DNA from: Mycolicibacter engbaekii
Lineage (GTDB): Bacteria > Actinomycetota > Actinomycetes > Mycobacteriales > Mycobacteriaceae
Length of the DNA stretch: 64,000 nucleotides
Direction: 5' to 3'
Assembly: GCF_002101585.1 (NCBI RefSeq)
Contig: NZ_LQOT01000041.1
Span: 1 to 64,000, forward strand
This document shows positions 19,390 through 29,074 of the stretch, in pieces. How positions within the stretch are numbered: the stretch's first letter is position 1; each line of letters begins with the position of its first letter. A program made the translations under genes and the position numbers. The notes under the pieces were generated by a model that did not search any database, was not told the DNA's origin, and saw only the letters and a list, made by a program, of their open reading frames with translations.

Positions 19390-20136
19390 TCACAGCGGGC
19401 GACCGGCTGCGTATGCCGCGGCCCAATCCCGGACGGCGCGGGCGTAGATCTCCGACTGGTTGTAAGCCATCAGTGCGGTCATCCAGCCCTTGGGGGTGGC
19501 CAGATCCTTACCGCGCCAGCACAGATATCCGGCCGCCGACAGCGCGGCGTCGTCGATGTTGTCCGGGCTGATGATGCCGTCGTTGTTGGCGTCGACGCCG
19601 TAGAGCCGCCAGGTCTCCGGGATGAACTGCATCGGGCCCATCGCGCGGACGACGCCGTCGTCGTCGGCCAGATCCGGCTGGACCTCCTCGACGATGTGCA
19701 GATTGCCCCCGGAGCCGTCGAGCCGGACCCCGCGGATCTTGGGCCGCACATCGCCGTTGCGTGCCACCGTGGCGTTGTTGTAGTGCCCGTGGTGACTCTC
19801 GATCTGGCCGATACCGGCCAGTGTGGTCCAGCCCAGGTGGCAGCCGGGGTTCTCCACCTCGGCGACCCGCGCGGCGTAGGCGTAGGCCTCCAGCGCGGTG
19901 ATCGGTATGCCCAGCAGCGGGGCCCGTTCGGCGGCCCACTGATAGAGCTGGTCGGCGGGCCGGCCGGACGCCAGATCGGTGCTGACCGGCGGGACCGGGT
20001 CACCCGGTGGCGGCGGGACGCCCTGCGGGATCGGGTTGCCGAGCTGCCAGCTGCAGCTGGATGCCAGCAGGACAGCCGTCCCGCCCACCACGGCAGCCGT
20101 CCGCAGCCAACGTAGCGCCGACACCGATCTCCCCAA
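19390..20136 (-). CDS. lpqU: lipoprotein LpqU, lytic transglycosylase-like
   Basis: This 248-residue exported lipoprotein has a lipobox LASSC at the end of its signal peptide and a MltB/SLT-type transglycosylase domain. The catalytic Glu is in GIGQIESHHG, followed by RAMGPMQFIPETW and the metal-binding-like DANNDGIISPDNIDDA loop. It should cleave peptidoglycan glycan strands at the cell envelope. In M. tuberculosis mazG lies next to lpqU; here a 20.8-kb insertion follows. Confidence 0.95.
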   Translation of the reverse strand: MGRSVSALRWLRTAAVVGGTAVLLASSCSWQLGNPIPQGVPPPPGDPVPPVSTDLASGRPADQLYQWAAERAPLLGIPITALEAYAYAARVAEVENPGCHLGWTTLAGIGQIESHHGHYNNATVARNGDVRPKIRGVRLDGSGGNLHIVEEVQPDLADDDGVVRAMGPMQFIPETWRLYGVDANNDGIISPDNIDDAALSAAGYLCWRGKDLATPKGWMTALMAYNQSEIYARAVRDWAAAYAAGRPL

Positions 20137-20247
20137 GCTCGAAACTCTGGTTACCCGTCCATCGTTCCATGACTGCTCCGCCGACGGCGGCTCTGACCGG
20201 GCTACACGCCCGGCCGAATCTTGGCCCGCCCGCGCGGACCCGGCGGT

Positions 20248-21645
20248 CTAACCGGTCAGCTCACCGTGCTGGGGCTCGGCGAGCAGCGCGTCACGTGCGC
20301 GGGCGACCCGGGACCTGATGGTGCCCACCGGGCAGCCACAGACCTCGGCGGCGTCTTGGTAGGACAGCCCGAACAGCTGGGTCAGCAGCAATGCCTCGCG
20401 CTGATCGGTCGACAGCCCGGCGATCAACGCGGTCACCTCGACGACGTCTTCGAAGCCGCGAGTGGGCCGGTCACGGTCGAGCAGCAGTTCGGGGTCGATT
20501 CCCGGTGCGGTGCGCGGACGCGACTTGAGGTAGCGGATGTGGTCGGCCACCACCCGCCGGGCAATGGCCAGCAGCCAGGTCCGGGCGCTGGAACGGCCGG
20601 CGAACCGCGGGATCGCGCTGATCGCCCGCAGATAGGTCTCCTGGGTCAGGTCGTCGGCGCTGACACCGTCGAACAGGTAGGCGACAAAGCGCCAGACGTC
20701 GCTCTGGGTGGCTTTGATGAACGATTCCAGCGCACGCGCGTCGCCGGCCGCGGCAGCTACGGCGAGTGCGGTGACAGCGTGGTCGTCGACTCGCTCAGCT
20801 CCCGCCATGGACGACAACTTTAGACCCGGGTTCGCGACCTGATTACGACGCATGGTCGTAGAGCCGCCCGCGTGGTTGACCGACCGCAGATGACGGCGCC
20901 GGGGGCGGGCGACTGCCGCCACCGCAGCACTGCCCGCGGCGGGCCCGTCGGCGTCTTCACGGGCCGCGCGCGGGTGCGAGTCACCGACCCGTTCCCGCGT
21001 CACCAGCAAAGCGAACACCAAACCGATCAGCACCGGCAGGTGGCTGGCGACACGCGCCGTCGTCACCTGTCCGTGGTAGGCGTCGATGGCCACATAACCG
21101 CCCAGTGCCAGCGCATATACTCCCGAGATTGCCGCAACGCCGACCGCCAGGGAGGGCCAGACGCCGGCGGCGATCATCGCCCCGCCGAGCGCCAAGAGCC
21201 ATGCGGTGGACTCATGCAGCAAATGCGCGCCGGTGGCTGCTCCGTGGCCGTGAGACGAGACCATGCCGAAGTGCACGCCCGCGATCTGAGCCAGCGCCAT
21301 CGCCACCTGCAGCGCCCCCACCGCGATCAGCGCCAGCCGTCGCACGCCCCAGTGCGCCCAGCGGTCATCACCGGAAATCCCGGTGACCGACGTCACTCCG
21401 GCGGCCGCCAGGATCTGGGCCGCCAGGTCGGGGCCGGCTTCGGTGCCGTGGTCGATCTCGCTGAGCCGCCGGGCCTGGGCAGCCGCTCCGACCAGCCAGC
21501 GCCGGCAGCTACGGCACGACGCCAGGTGCATGTCCACCTGCTGGGCGGGCAGGCCTTGCTGCTCGCCGTCCAGCAGCGACGACAGAGTTTCGCGCACTAC
21601 CTCGCACCGCATGCCGACATAGTCGCTCATTCGGCGCCCGGACAC
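20248..21645 (-). CDS. sigC: fused zf-HC2 membrane anti-sigma-like domain and SigC ECF sigma factor
   Basis: One continuous 465-residue frame encodes two parts. Residues 1-50 carry an anti-sigma zinc finger with the H-x3-C-x2-C pattern (His40, Cys44, Cys47). Residues 80-225 form about five membrane helices, followed by a charged linker (225-279). Residues 280-465 are an ECF sigma factor closely resembling M. tuberculosis SigC (Rv2069), with region 2 ([34 protein letters not shown]) and region 4 ([31 protein letters not shown]). SigC could also be made alone from an ATG at 20808 or 20853, but ribosome binding sites there are weak. In M. tuberculosis SigC is a separate protein. Confidence 0.85.
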   Translation of the reverse strand: MSGRRMSDYVGMRCEVVRETLSSLLDGEQQGLPAQQVDMHLASCRSCRRWLVGAAAQARRLSEIDHGTEAGPDLAAQILAAAGVTSVTGISGDDRWAHWGVRRLALIAVGALQVAMALAQIAGVHFGMVSSHGHGAATGAHLLHESTAWLLALGGAMIAAGVWPSLAVGVAAISGVYALALGGYVAIDAYHGQVTTARVASHLPVLIGLVFALLVTRERVGDSHPRAAREDADGPAAGSAAVAAVARPRRRHLRSVNHAGGSTTMRRNQVANPGLKLSSMAGAERVDDHAVTALAVAAAAGDARALESFIKATQSDVWRFVAYLFDGVSADDLTQETYLRAISAIPRFAGRSSARTWLLAIARRVVADHIRYLKSRPRTAPGIDPELLLDRDRPTRGFEDVVEVTALIAGLSTDQREALLLTQLFGLSYQDAAEVCGCPVGTIRSRVARARDALLAEPQHGELTG

Positions 21646-21734
21646 AAAGGTTGATTCGAACGGAACCGAACCGGACCTCGCCGCGACTACTCAAAGAGCA
21701 AACTGAATCGCAGACATGTGAGGAGAGGTGTTCG

Positions 21735-23249
21735 ATGACCGCACCCGTCTGGTTGGCCTCGCCGCCGGAGGTGCACTCGGCACTGCTGAGCGCCGGCCCC
21801 GGGCCCGGTCCGCTGCTGGAGTCGGCGTCGGCGTGGACGGCGATGAGCGCGGAATATGCCGAGGTGGCCGCCGAGCTGGACGCGGTGCTGGCCGGCGTGC
21901 AGGCCAGCACCTGGCAGGGACCCAGTGCCCTGGAGTACGCGGCTGCGCACCAACCGTATCTGAGCTGGCTGGCCGAGAGCGCCGTCACCAGCACCATCGC
22001 GGCCAACCTGCACCGCACGGCGGCGGCGGCCTACACCACCGCGCTGGCCGGCATGCCCACGCTGGCCGAACTCGCCGCCAACCACGCCGTGCACGCCACG
22101 CTGGTGGCCACGAACTTCTTCGGCATCAACACCATCCCGATCGCCCTCAACGAAGCCGACTACGCCCGCATGTGGGTGCAGGCCGCGGAGATGATGACGC
22201 TCTACCAGGGCATCGCCGGGGCCGCACTGGCCTCGGTTCCGCTGGCCGCGCCCGCACCGCCGATTCTGGCGTCGGCCGCCGAGGCCGCCCCACCGGTGAG
22301 CTGGGAACAACAAGTCGCCGATCTGCTTCGGCAGTACAACATGGGCTTCGCGGACCCGATCGCCAAGTGGCTGTGGTCGCTGCTGGGGGTCGACGGATAT
22401 CCGATCGAGGCGTTCCCGTTCGCCAGCTCGGTCAGCCAGATGCTGCTGCAGATTCCGGGCATGTCCCCGATTCTGGCCGGGGCCCTGGGCTGGACCACCT
22501 TCCACACTTTGACGCTGCTGTGGCCGCTGGGGCAGATCGCGGTGCAGATGGCGATCCCCATCGTCCTGGCCTCCGCGCCCGCCCTGGCCGCCGCCGCCGG
22601 GCTGGGTGCGCTCGGCGCTATCGGCGCGGTGGGCGCGCTCGACCACATGCCCGAGCCGTCGCCACTGCCGGTGGCCGGTGCCGCCACACCGGTCGCCGCG
22701 GGCGCCCCCGTGCCGGCAGGTGCCGCGGCCTCCCCCTCGTCCGCGCCGATCTCCTCGGCCGCTCAGGCCGCGCCGGCCAACGTCAGCGCCGGGATGCCGG
22801 CGGGCGGTGCGGCCGGCGGCGGGCCGGGTGTCGGTTTCGGGCCGACCTCCGGCATGTATCTGGTGAGCAGCGTTGCGTCGCCGGCGCGGCGCTCCAGCGG
22901 TGCGCGGCGTTCCCGCGGTGCCGAGGAGGATGCCGCCGAAGACCAGGACGCGCCCGCCGACGCCGCGGGGCTGACGCTGGCGCAGCAGCGCCGCCGGCGC
23001 CGGCGCGCCAAACAGCGCGGGTTCGGCGACGAGTACATGGACATGAACGTCTCGGTGACCCCGGACTGGGACGCGCCGCCGGCGACGGCGAGCGCCTCGG
23101 CTTCCGGCGCGGGGCCGTTGGGCTTCGCCGGGACGGCCGCCGACGGGCGCCGGCAGGCCGCGGGCATCGCGGTGCTCACCGGCGACGGACTCGACACCGA
23201 GCCGCGCGTGCCGATGCTGCCGGGAGGCTGGGACGAGCGCTCGGCCTGA
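21735..23249 (+). CDS. PPE family protein, PPW subfamily
   Basis: This 504-residue protein starts MTAPVWLASPPEVHSALLS, resembling the PPE4-like group associated with ESX-3. It has a W-Q-G turn and a middle region with hydrophobic helices, and ends with the PPW-subfamily block: GFAGT near residue 460 and P-x-x-P-x-x-W (PMLPGGW) near the end. The ATG at 21735 was chosen because AGGAGAG lies 8 bases upstream; the upstream extension is not PPE-like. There is no PE partner next to it. It is divergent from the sigC fusion. Confidence 0.9.
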   Translation: MTAPVWLASPPEVHSALLSAGPGPGPLLESASAWTAMSAEYAEVAAELDAVLAGVQASTWQGPSALEYAAAHQPYLSWLAESAVTSTIAANLHRTAAAAYTTALAGMPTLAELAANHAVHATLVATNFFGINTIPIALNEADYARMWVQAAEMMTLYQGIAGAALASVPLAAPAPPILASAAEAAPPVSWEQQVADLLRQYNMGFADPIAKWLWSLLGVDGYPIEAFPFASSVSQMLLQIPGMSPILAGALGWTTFHTLTLLWPLGQIAVQMAIPIVLASAPALAAAAGLGALGAIGAVGALDHMPEPSPLPVAGAATPVAAGAPVPAGAAASPSSAPISSAAQAAPANVSAGMPAGGAAGGGPGVGFGPTSGMYLVSSVASPARRSSGARRSRGAEEDAAEDQDAPADAAGLTLAQQRRRRRRAKQRGFGDEYMDMNVSVTPDWDAPPATASASASGAGPLGFAGTAADGRRQAAGIAVLTGDGLDTEPRVPMLPGGWDERSA

Positions 23250-23273
23250 GCACCGACACAACGCTGGCGGTGG

Positions 23274-25874
23274 CTAACTGGCGGGCTCCTGCCAGACGAT
23301 CTTGGCCAGTTCGTCGCGATCGGCGATATCGAGTTTGATGCACGCCCGGTAGATATGTCCTTCGACCGTGCGGACCGACACCGTGAGCCGCTCGGCGATC
23401 TGCCGATTCGACAGGCCCCGGGCGATCATGGCCGCGATCTCACGCTCGCGGGCGGTCACCGGCAGCGGTCGCGCGGCGGCTCTGATGGCCGGCGTCATCG
23501 CCCCGTCGCATTGGGTGGCCAGCCGCAGCGCCCGCGCCGCTGACTCCGCGCTGCGGCGCCGCTTACCGGCACGCTCATACAGCGGCACCGCCTGCGCGGC
23601 GGCGTCGGCGGCGCTCAACACCAGGCCGGCGGCTTCCAATTCCACACTGACCGCGTCCAGGGCAGCCGCGTCCGAGGTGCCCACCGCACGCGCGTGTTGG
23701 GCATAGCAGGCCGCGACGGTCCCCCCGACGCGGGTGGCCAACGTCGCCAGCCGGCCCGCGACGGTGCGGTCGCCGAACCGGGCGGCATGGTGCAATGCCT
23801 CGGCTTCGACCGCGCACTGGCCCGAGGTGCGGGCCAGATCGGCGGCAGCACCGGCCAAGTCGACCGCCGAGCGCTGGCCGCCCTTCCCGGCGGCCAGCCA
23901 CGCCTTGGCGATCATCAGCTGGGGTTCCCACAGCGCCTCATGCGGGCCGGTGTGTTCCTGGGTGGCCTCGAGCACCCGCTCCGCCTCGTCGATGTTGGTC
24001 AGCGCGGCATACGCGCGCACCAGCAGCACCCGTGCCGGTAGCTGCCAGGGCAGCGAGGCCTCGGCGGCCAACGCCGCGATCGCCTGCTCCATCGAGGAGA
24101 TGGCGTCGCGGAATCGGCCCCGGTAGGTCGCGACCAGGCCGGCCATGATCTTGGCGATGGCCCACCCGACGAACTGGCCGGCCGAGGAGAACTGCGTGTA
24201 TTCGGCTACCCGCTGATCGGCCTGGTCGAGTTCCCCGATACAGGTCAGCGCGAGCACGTCGCCGTATCGCACCATCCCGCGCAGCATGCCGTCGGTGGCC
24301 TTCTGCTCGGCGCGGCACCGGGCGGCGATCGGCGCGAACTCGCCGCCGCGGCCCGCCAGCGGCATGGCGAGGCCCGCACCGAACGCGGCGAAGTCGACGG
24401 CTTGTTTGGGCGCGTGCGGGTCCGCCAGCACCCGCTCGGCTGCGGCCAGCCCCTCCTCGATCTTGTTCTGGTGGATCGCCATCGCCGACCCGGTGGCGTC
24501 CACGATGAGTTTGAGGGCCGGGTGTTCGACGCGGCTGTGCAGCAGTTCCAGCAGCGCGGTGGCCTGGGCGATATCGCCCATCGACCAGAACAGGATCGAC
24601 AACCGGGGGATGCCCCACTGCACGAGCTGCAGCTCATCGAGGTGGGCGGGATCGAAACGGGTGAGGATCTCGTCGGCCTGCACCGGGCGCCCCTGCCACA
24701 ACAGTGCCCGCGACAGCAGCTCGGCGGCACGCAGGCCGCCGCCCCGCTCGAAAGCCGAGCGCGCCAACCGCTCCCCCAGGGGCAGGTTCGACAAGAAGAT
24801 GGCATCTTTGGCCGCGCTGATCAGCGAGTCCATGTCGACCTGCTGGTCGCTGTCGATGCACAGGTGGGCCAGCCGGATACGGTCGGCGGCCGAATCCAGG
24901 TCGCGTTCGCGCAGGACCTTCACGATGCGGCCGCGCAGGCTGCGGGCAGACGCGGTGCCGATCCGGCGGCGCACGACATCGCCGAACACCGGGTGGCTGA
25001 ACCGGGCGCTGAGGTGCCGACCGTCCTGTGTGACGCGGATCAGCCCCTGCACCTCGGCGGCGTCCACCGCCTCCTCCCCGGCCAGCTCGCACAGCGCGTC
25101 TATGTCCAGTGGTTCGCACAGCGCCAGCAGCTTTAAGGCGCCCACAACCTCCGTGCCGGCGCGATCGAGACGCTCGTCGAGCAACGCCGCCAGGCCGGAC
25201 GGCACCTTGGTCGGCCCACGCAGCTGCCACACACCGTTGACTTCGGTCAAGGTTCCCGCGTCGACAGCGCCTTCGACCAGGTGTCGCAGAAACAACGGAT
25301 TGCCGCCCGTCGACTCCCACATGACGTCGGCGCTGAGCCCCTCGAGCGTCCCGCCGAGGACCGACTCGACCAGCGCGACACACTGTTGTTTGGACAACAC
25401 GTGCAGTTCGACGCGCTGCAGGTGCGCGTCCTTCCACAAGGCGGTCACCGCGTCCAGCACCGGTTCGCCGCTGCGCACCGTGCACACCACCCGCGCCGCG
25501 CCCTCCACCACCAGCTGGTGCAGCAGGGTGGCCGACAGCTGGTCCAGCAGGTGCGCGTCGTCCACACCGATGACGGTGTCGCCTTCCGCGACAAGGGATT
25601 TCCGCGCCGAGGTCAGCAGCGCGATCGGGTCGCGCGACGCCGACGCCTCCACCCACTGGGCGAACGCCCCCAGCGGGATGCTGCGGGAAGACTCCGTGCA
25701 CGCCGCCCAGTGCACCCGGGACGGCAGCGATGCGGTGACGGCGCGGGCCAAGGTCGTCTTGCCGACTCCGGCGGAGCCCACCAGCACGACACCGCGACAG
25801 TCCTCACCTGTCAGACAGGACCGGATCGCCTCGCATTCCGCGGGGCGATCAAGCAGCCGCCACCCGCCTGCCAT
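23274..25874 (-). CDS. large LuxR-family transcriptional regulator with ATPase domain
   Basis: This 866-residue STAND-type regulator has an N-terminal ATPase with Walker A GSAGVGKT (33-40) and Walker B VIGVDDAH (near 99-106), a helical TPR-like middle, and a C-terminal LuxR/NarL helix-turn-helix (TAREREIAAMIARGLSNRQIA...VRTVEGHIYRACIKL). It is similar in layout to M. tuberculosis Rv0386/Rv0890c-type regulators. The start ATG at 25874 follows the haem-protein gene by 49 bases, so both belong to one transcript. That operon carries a variant of the dyad shared by all island promoters, making this the best candidate regulator of the island. Confidence 0.92.
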   Translation of the reverse strand: MAGGWRLLDRPAECEAIRSCLTGEDCRGVVLVGSAGVGKTTLARAVTASLPSRVHWAACTESSRSIPLGAFAQWVEASASRDPIALLTSARKSLVAEGDTVIGVDDAHLLDQLSATLLHQLVVEGAARVVCTVRSGEPVLDAVTALWKDAHLQRVELHVLSKQQCVALVESVLGGTLEGLSADVMWESTGGNPLFLRHLVEGAVDAGTLTEVNGVWQLRGPTKVPSGLAALLDERLDRAGTEVVGALKLLALCEPLDIDALCELAGEEAVDAAEVQGLIRVTQDGRHLSARFSHPVFGDVVRRRIGTASARSLRGRIVKVLRERDLDSAADRIRLAHLCIDSDQQVDMDSLISAAKDAIFLSNLPLGERLARSAFERGGGLRAAELLSRALLWQGRPVQADEILTRFDPAHLDELQLVQWGIPRLSILFWSMGDIAQATALLELLHSRVEHPALKLIVDATGSAMAIHQNKIEEGLAAAERVLADPHAPKQAVDFAAFGAGLAMPLAGRGGEFAPIAARCRAEQKATDGMLRGMVRYGDVLALTCIGELDQADQRVAEYTQFSSAGQFVGWAIAKIMAGLVATYRGRFRDAISSMEQAIAALAAEASLPWQLPARVLLVRAYAALTNIDEAERVLEATQEHTGPHEALWEPQLMIAKAWLAAGKGGQRSAVDLAGAAADLARTSGQCAVEAEALHHAARFGDRTVAGRLATLATRVGGTVAACYAQHARAVGTSDAAALDAVSVELEAAGLVLSAADAAAQAVPLYERAGKRRRSAESAARALRLATQCDGAMTPAIRAAARPLPVTAREREIAAMIARGLSNRQIAERLTVSVRTVEGHIYRACIKLDIADRDELAKIVWQEPAS

Positions 25875-25923
25875 GGATAGATAGTCTAAGTCGGCCCCGG
25901 GCACGTCACCAGCACAAATCCGA

Positions 25924-28824
25924 TCAATCCGGCAGCTGCCCGATGTCGACCGGCTCGAGGCGCGGCGCGGCGTTGACGTGATGGCGGAACTGGCTCGACG
26001 CCTCGTAGACCTGCAGCTTGAGGCGGTTGATCGAGCCCAGGGGCCGGTGATCTGCCAATGCCCGCCAGGAGTTGAACGACAGCACATCGTCGCCGAAGGC
26101 GCGGCGCTGCGGGCTGCAGGGATTCTGGGGCGGAAAGGTTATCTTGGCCACCGGCCGGTGCGGTGATTCCTCTTCCGGCCACGCCACCGTGGCGTCTTCG
26201 ATCGGCATCGTGGCGGTGTCGGTGCACAGTTGCACCCGCAGCTCGTACTCGGCGCCCTGGTCTGCGAAGAAATCGATCATCAGGTCCCGGTGGGCCTCCG
26301 GGCCGGCGTCGCGGGGCACCCGCCGGCCTTGCAGATTCTTCACCGAGTCCGACAACGGCGCGTACAGCATCTTCGCGACGTAGTCGCCGTAGCGCAGCGG
26401 CGCCGAGGAAAAGAAGGTCTCGCCCAGGATGTGGGTGTTGGGCGCGATGAAGACCGCGAGGTTCGGCGGCAGCCGCATGCCGACCTTGGTTGCCGCGGCC
26501 AGCACCTCGCTGCCCGCCCACAGCGCGCGGTCGGGCAGCATCGCCAGTACGCGAGCGGTCGGCATGCCCTGCGCGAGGTAGGCGTGCGCGTCGGCGAACA
26601 GGAACTCACGGTGGGTCACCATGATGAAGTCCTGTGTCGTGGCATCGTCGTCGGCCAGGGCCCGTGGTCCGCGCACCCCGAGGACCTTGATCGCCAGTCC
26701 GCGGACACCGCGGATCTGGTCGCTGCGCAGCACCCCGGACGTGGTGGAGATCCGCGCGATCACCGGGTACGTCGCGGGTGCGGCGAACAGGCCCTGCGCC
26801 AGTTCCTCGGGCAGGTCGGGGTAGACGGACAGTTCGCCGCGCAGGATCGCATGGCTCTTGGCGTGCGCGTCGCGCAGTCCGTGTTTGAACTTGCGGTAGG
26901 CCCGTTCGTTGTTGTGGCGCAGTGCGGCGGTGATCCGCTCGATCACCTCGTTCTCGTCGGGCCGTGGCTGCTCCAGGTCCTCCCGGTAGCGCACGTAGTC
27001 CGGCGCGGCGCCGCCGGCGGGCGCCTTCGGTGCCGCGGACGGCGGCGCGCCGACGGGGTGCCAGGGCGCGAAGGGATTGGCGACGCCGGCCAGGGCGGGC
27101 TCGAGTGCCGGAAAGTGCCGCAGCAGCACGCTGCGCATGTCGTTGTCGGCGACCCAGTCCAAGCCCGCCTGGGTGTAGACCTCGGGCCGGAAGTCCCGGG
27201 TGAAGAAGCGGTCGCTGGCCAGTCGCCGCGATGCCATCAGTACAAAGATCCGAAATGCGGTGTCGCTGAAGCCGAATCCCCGGGGCTTGGGTTCGGCGTA
27301 GAGCCCGACCATCAGGTCGACCTGCTCCACGTCCGCGTAGATCTGACGGAGTTCCTGCGCCCACACCGGGTTGTCGGTCAGCTCGTCGAACGATGACACC
27401 GGTTTGAGGCGCAACAGGCGCCGGAACTCGTTGTAGCGGGGCACGCCGTGCTCACGCACCCGCAGTATGTCGGTGGCGGCCAGATCGATCAGCGATCCGT
27501 CCGGGCGCTCGAAGTGCTGCAGCTGCCGGGGAAAGTTGTGCAACGTGAGGGCGCCGGGATGCGCTCGGCCGAATGAGTAGAACAGGTGCGCCATCGGGAT
27601 CTCGTCCAGCCGCTCACGCACGTGCCGCAGGGTCAGATCGGCGAACTCGTGTTCGGCCACGACACAGTCGTCGGCCAGCGAGCGGAACAGGAAGGTGTCG
27701 GGGATCAGCGGATGCATGCGGTACACCGCCACGAATTCCTCGGTGAGCGAATAGGGAACGCCGTGGTGGTTGGTGGGCGATCCGGGTATGCCCTGCAGCA
27801 CCTCGCTGTCGGTGATGCGCCCGAAGCGGCGCCGGAACCGCTCCCCCAGAACGCCAAACCAGTTGGCCCGCATGGCAAGCACCGTGGTGGGGTGGGCGAT
27901 GATGGCCGGTGTCCAGTCGATGGTGTGGATCTTGGCGATCAGCGCGGCGTTGACCAGCCGGGCCTTGTCGTACAGTTCCTGATCGCCCAGCTGCGGGTAG
28001 CACTGCGCGAGCCGGTCGCATATCGCGTTGTGCTCGCGCATGAACAGTGAGTGCAACATGGCCAGGCCGACCCAGAAGTTCCCGGCGGCGCCGGTCAGGT
28101 CGAGATGGCGCTCCAGTTCGATCGGCGGCAATCCCAGCTGGTCGAGCTTGAGCTGACCGTGGTGGCCGGTGCGCAGTGCCGCGCAGAATTCCGGTGTGGA
28201 GCCATAGATCTGCGAGGCGTCCCACCAGTGGGTCTCCCCGGTGACGAAGGTGGGCGGACCCTGCGGGTCGGGGCTGGGGTCCGGTGCCGCCCGTTTGATG
28301 GTCATCGGCCGCTGCGGCCAGGGGTCGTGGTCGTGCAGCGGGATCTGCCAGGGCTGCGTGTCGACGGTGCCGTGGCTGAACCAGTCGTGGACCTCGAATT
28401 GGATCCACGCGGCGGCCAGCAGGTTCAGTGTGGTCGCCGGCTGGAAGTCGTCGCGGCCGAGCAGTCGCCGGCTGATCAGCCGCGGATTGGGCTCGAGCAG
28501 CGCCTCGGGATCCTCGGGGTAGGTGTACTCGGGCGGAACGTTGCGGCCGAACCTGCTTCCCAGCGAACCCATCAGAGGGTCGTCGACGTCGTTACAGGTG
28601 CCGTTGAGAGTGCGGGCGCCCAGGCGGTTGCCGAACACCGGCCCGTCATCGGGCGGCCGGTCGGCGGCGCCACGCCCGGCGTCGTAAAGGTTGTATGCCC
28701 GCAGCTGATGGCGCAGCCCGACCAGAACGGCGAGGGCCAACGGCCTCGGCAGGCGTGACCACCCGATCGTGCGATCGGCCTTTTCTGCGGCTCTCGACAT
28801 CAACCGCGACATTGTTGCGCGCAC
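25924..28824 (-). CDS. fused animal-type haem peroxidase/alpha-dioxygenase and catalase-like haem domain
   Basis: This 966-residue protein (GTG start at 28824, GAGGCGG 7 bases upstream; an ATG at 28812 is an alternative) is a two-domain haem protein. Residues 1-600 match fatty-acid alpha-dioxygenases and animal haem peroxidases: distal haem His in EVHDWF (His146), and the catalytic Tyr and proximal His in VYRMHPLIPD (Tyr368, His371). Residues 610-966 match the catalase-related y4iL-like family (KSHAILRGELSV with a candidate distal His near 658; DFIMVTHREFLF; a terminal HRPLGSINRLK segment). Such a pair could make and convert fatty-acid hydroperoxides. It is cotranscribed with the LuxR gene. 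No signal peptide is visible. Confidence 0.88.
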   Translation of the reverse strand: MRATMSRLMSRAAEKADRTIGWSRLPRPLALAVLVGLRHQLRAYNLYDAGRGAADRPPDDGPVFGNRLGARTLNGTCNDVDDPLMGSLGSRFGRNVPPEYTYPEDPEALLEPNPRLISRRLLGRDDFQPATTLNLLAAAWIQFEVHDWFSHGTVDTQPWQIPLHDHDPWPQRPMTIKRAAPDPSPDPQGPPTFVTGETHWWDASQIYGSTPEFCAALRTGHHGQLKLDQLGLPPIELERHLDLTGAAGNFWVGLAMLHSLFMREHNAICDRLAQCYPQLGDQELYDKARLVNAALIAKIHTIDWTPAIIAHPTTVLAMRANWFGVLGERFRRRFGRITDSEVLQGIPGSPTNHHGVPYSLTEEFVAVYRMHPLIPDTFLFRSLADDCVVAEHEFADLTLRHVRERLDEIPMAHLFYSFGRAHPGALTLHNFPRQLQHFERPDGSLIDLAATDILRVREHGVPRYNEFRRLLRLKPVSSFDELTDNPVWAQELRQIYADVEQVDLMVGLYAEPKPRGFGFSDTAFRIFVLMASRRLASDRFFTRDFRPEVYTQAGLDWVADNDMRSVLLRHFPALEPALAGVANPFAPWHPVGAPPSAAPKAPAGGAAPDYVRYREDLEQPRPDENEVIERITAALRHNNERAYRKFKHGLRDAHAKSHAILRGELSVYPDLPEELAQGLFAAPATYPVIARISTTSGVLRSDQIRGVRGLAIKVLGVRGPRALADDDATTQDFIMVTHREFLFADAHAYLAQGMPTARVLAMLPDRALWAGSEVLAAATKVGMRLPPNLAVFIAPNTHILGETFFSSAPLRYGDYVAKMLYAPLSDSVKNLQGRRVPRDAGPEAHRDLMIDFFADQGAEYELRVQLCTDTATMPIEDATVAWPEEESPHRPVAKITFPPQNPCSPQRRAFGDDVLSFNSWRALADHRPLGSINRLKLQVYEASSQFRHHVNAAPRLEPVDIGQLPD

Positions 28825-28905
28825 TTCGATACCGCCTCTCTGTGTTCTTTTCTGCGCCGATTCCGCCCTCATCGATCGTGAAACGTCACAGCGCACCGAA
28901 CACGA

Positions 28906-28917
28906 GTATTCGAATAC
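28906..28917 (-). promoter_or_regulatory. GTA-N6-TAC dyad upstream of the haem protein-LuxR operon
   Basis: The sequence GTATTCGAATAC is the core of a 14-base perfect palindrome (28905-28918) in the leader, 81 bases before the haem-protein start. Reading toward the gene it is followed by TCGTG, the same right flank seen at several island copies. It keeps the GTA-N6-TAC spacing of the island dyad but lacks the inner G and C. Confidence 0.6.
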
Positions 28918-28991
28918 TTCATCTTCGGCGATTCCCGGGCGCGCGTACACCCCTTTACCTGGGATTCGTGGTCAACCGTGGCGGAAGTCAG

Positions 28992-29003
28992 GTAGCGCGC
29001 CAC
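28992..29003 (+). promoter_or_regulatory. degenerate island dyad upstream of micro-ORF operon
   Basis: GTAGCGCGCCAC differs from GTAG-N4-CTAC at one base and is followed by TCGTGCC as in other copies. It lies 71 bases before the first micro-ORF. CGGAAG lies 17 bases before CGTGCC, matching the spacing found at other copies. Confidence 0.5.
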
Positions 29004-29074
29004 TCGTGCCCCCGGTAGCCCGGCGGACCTAATTTTCTCGCATCACCAGTCCGACGATGTCAGGAGAAATTGAA

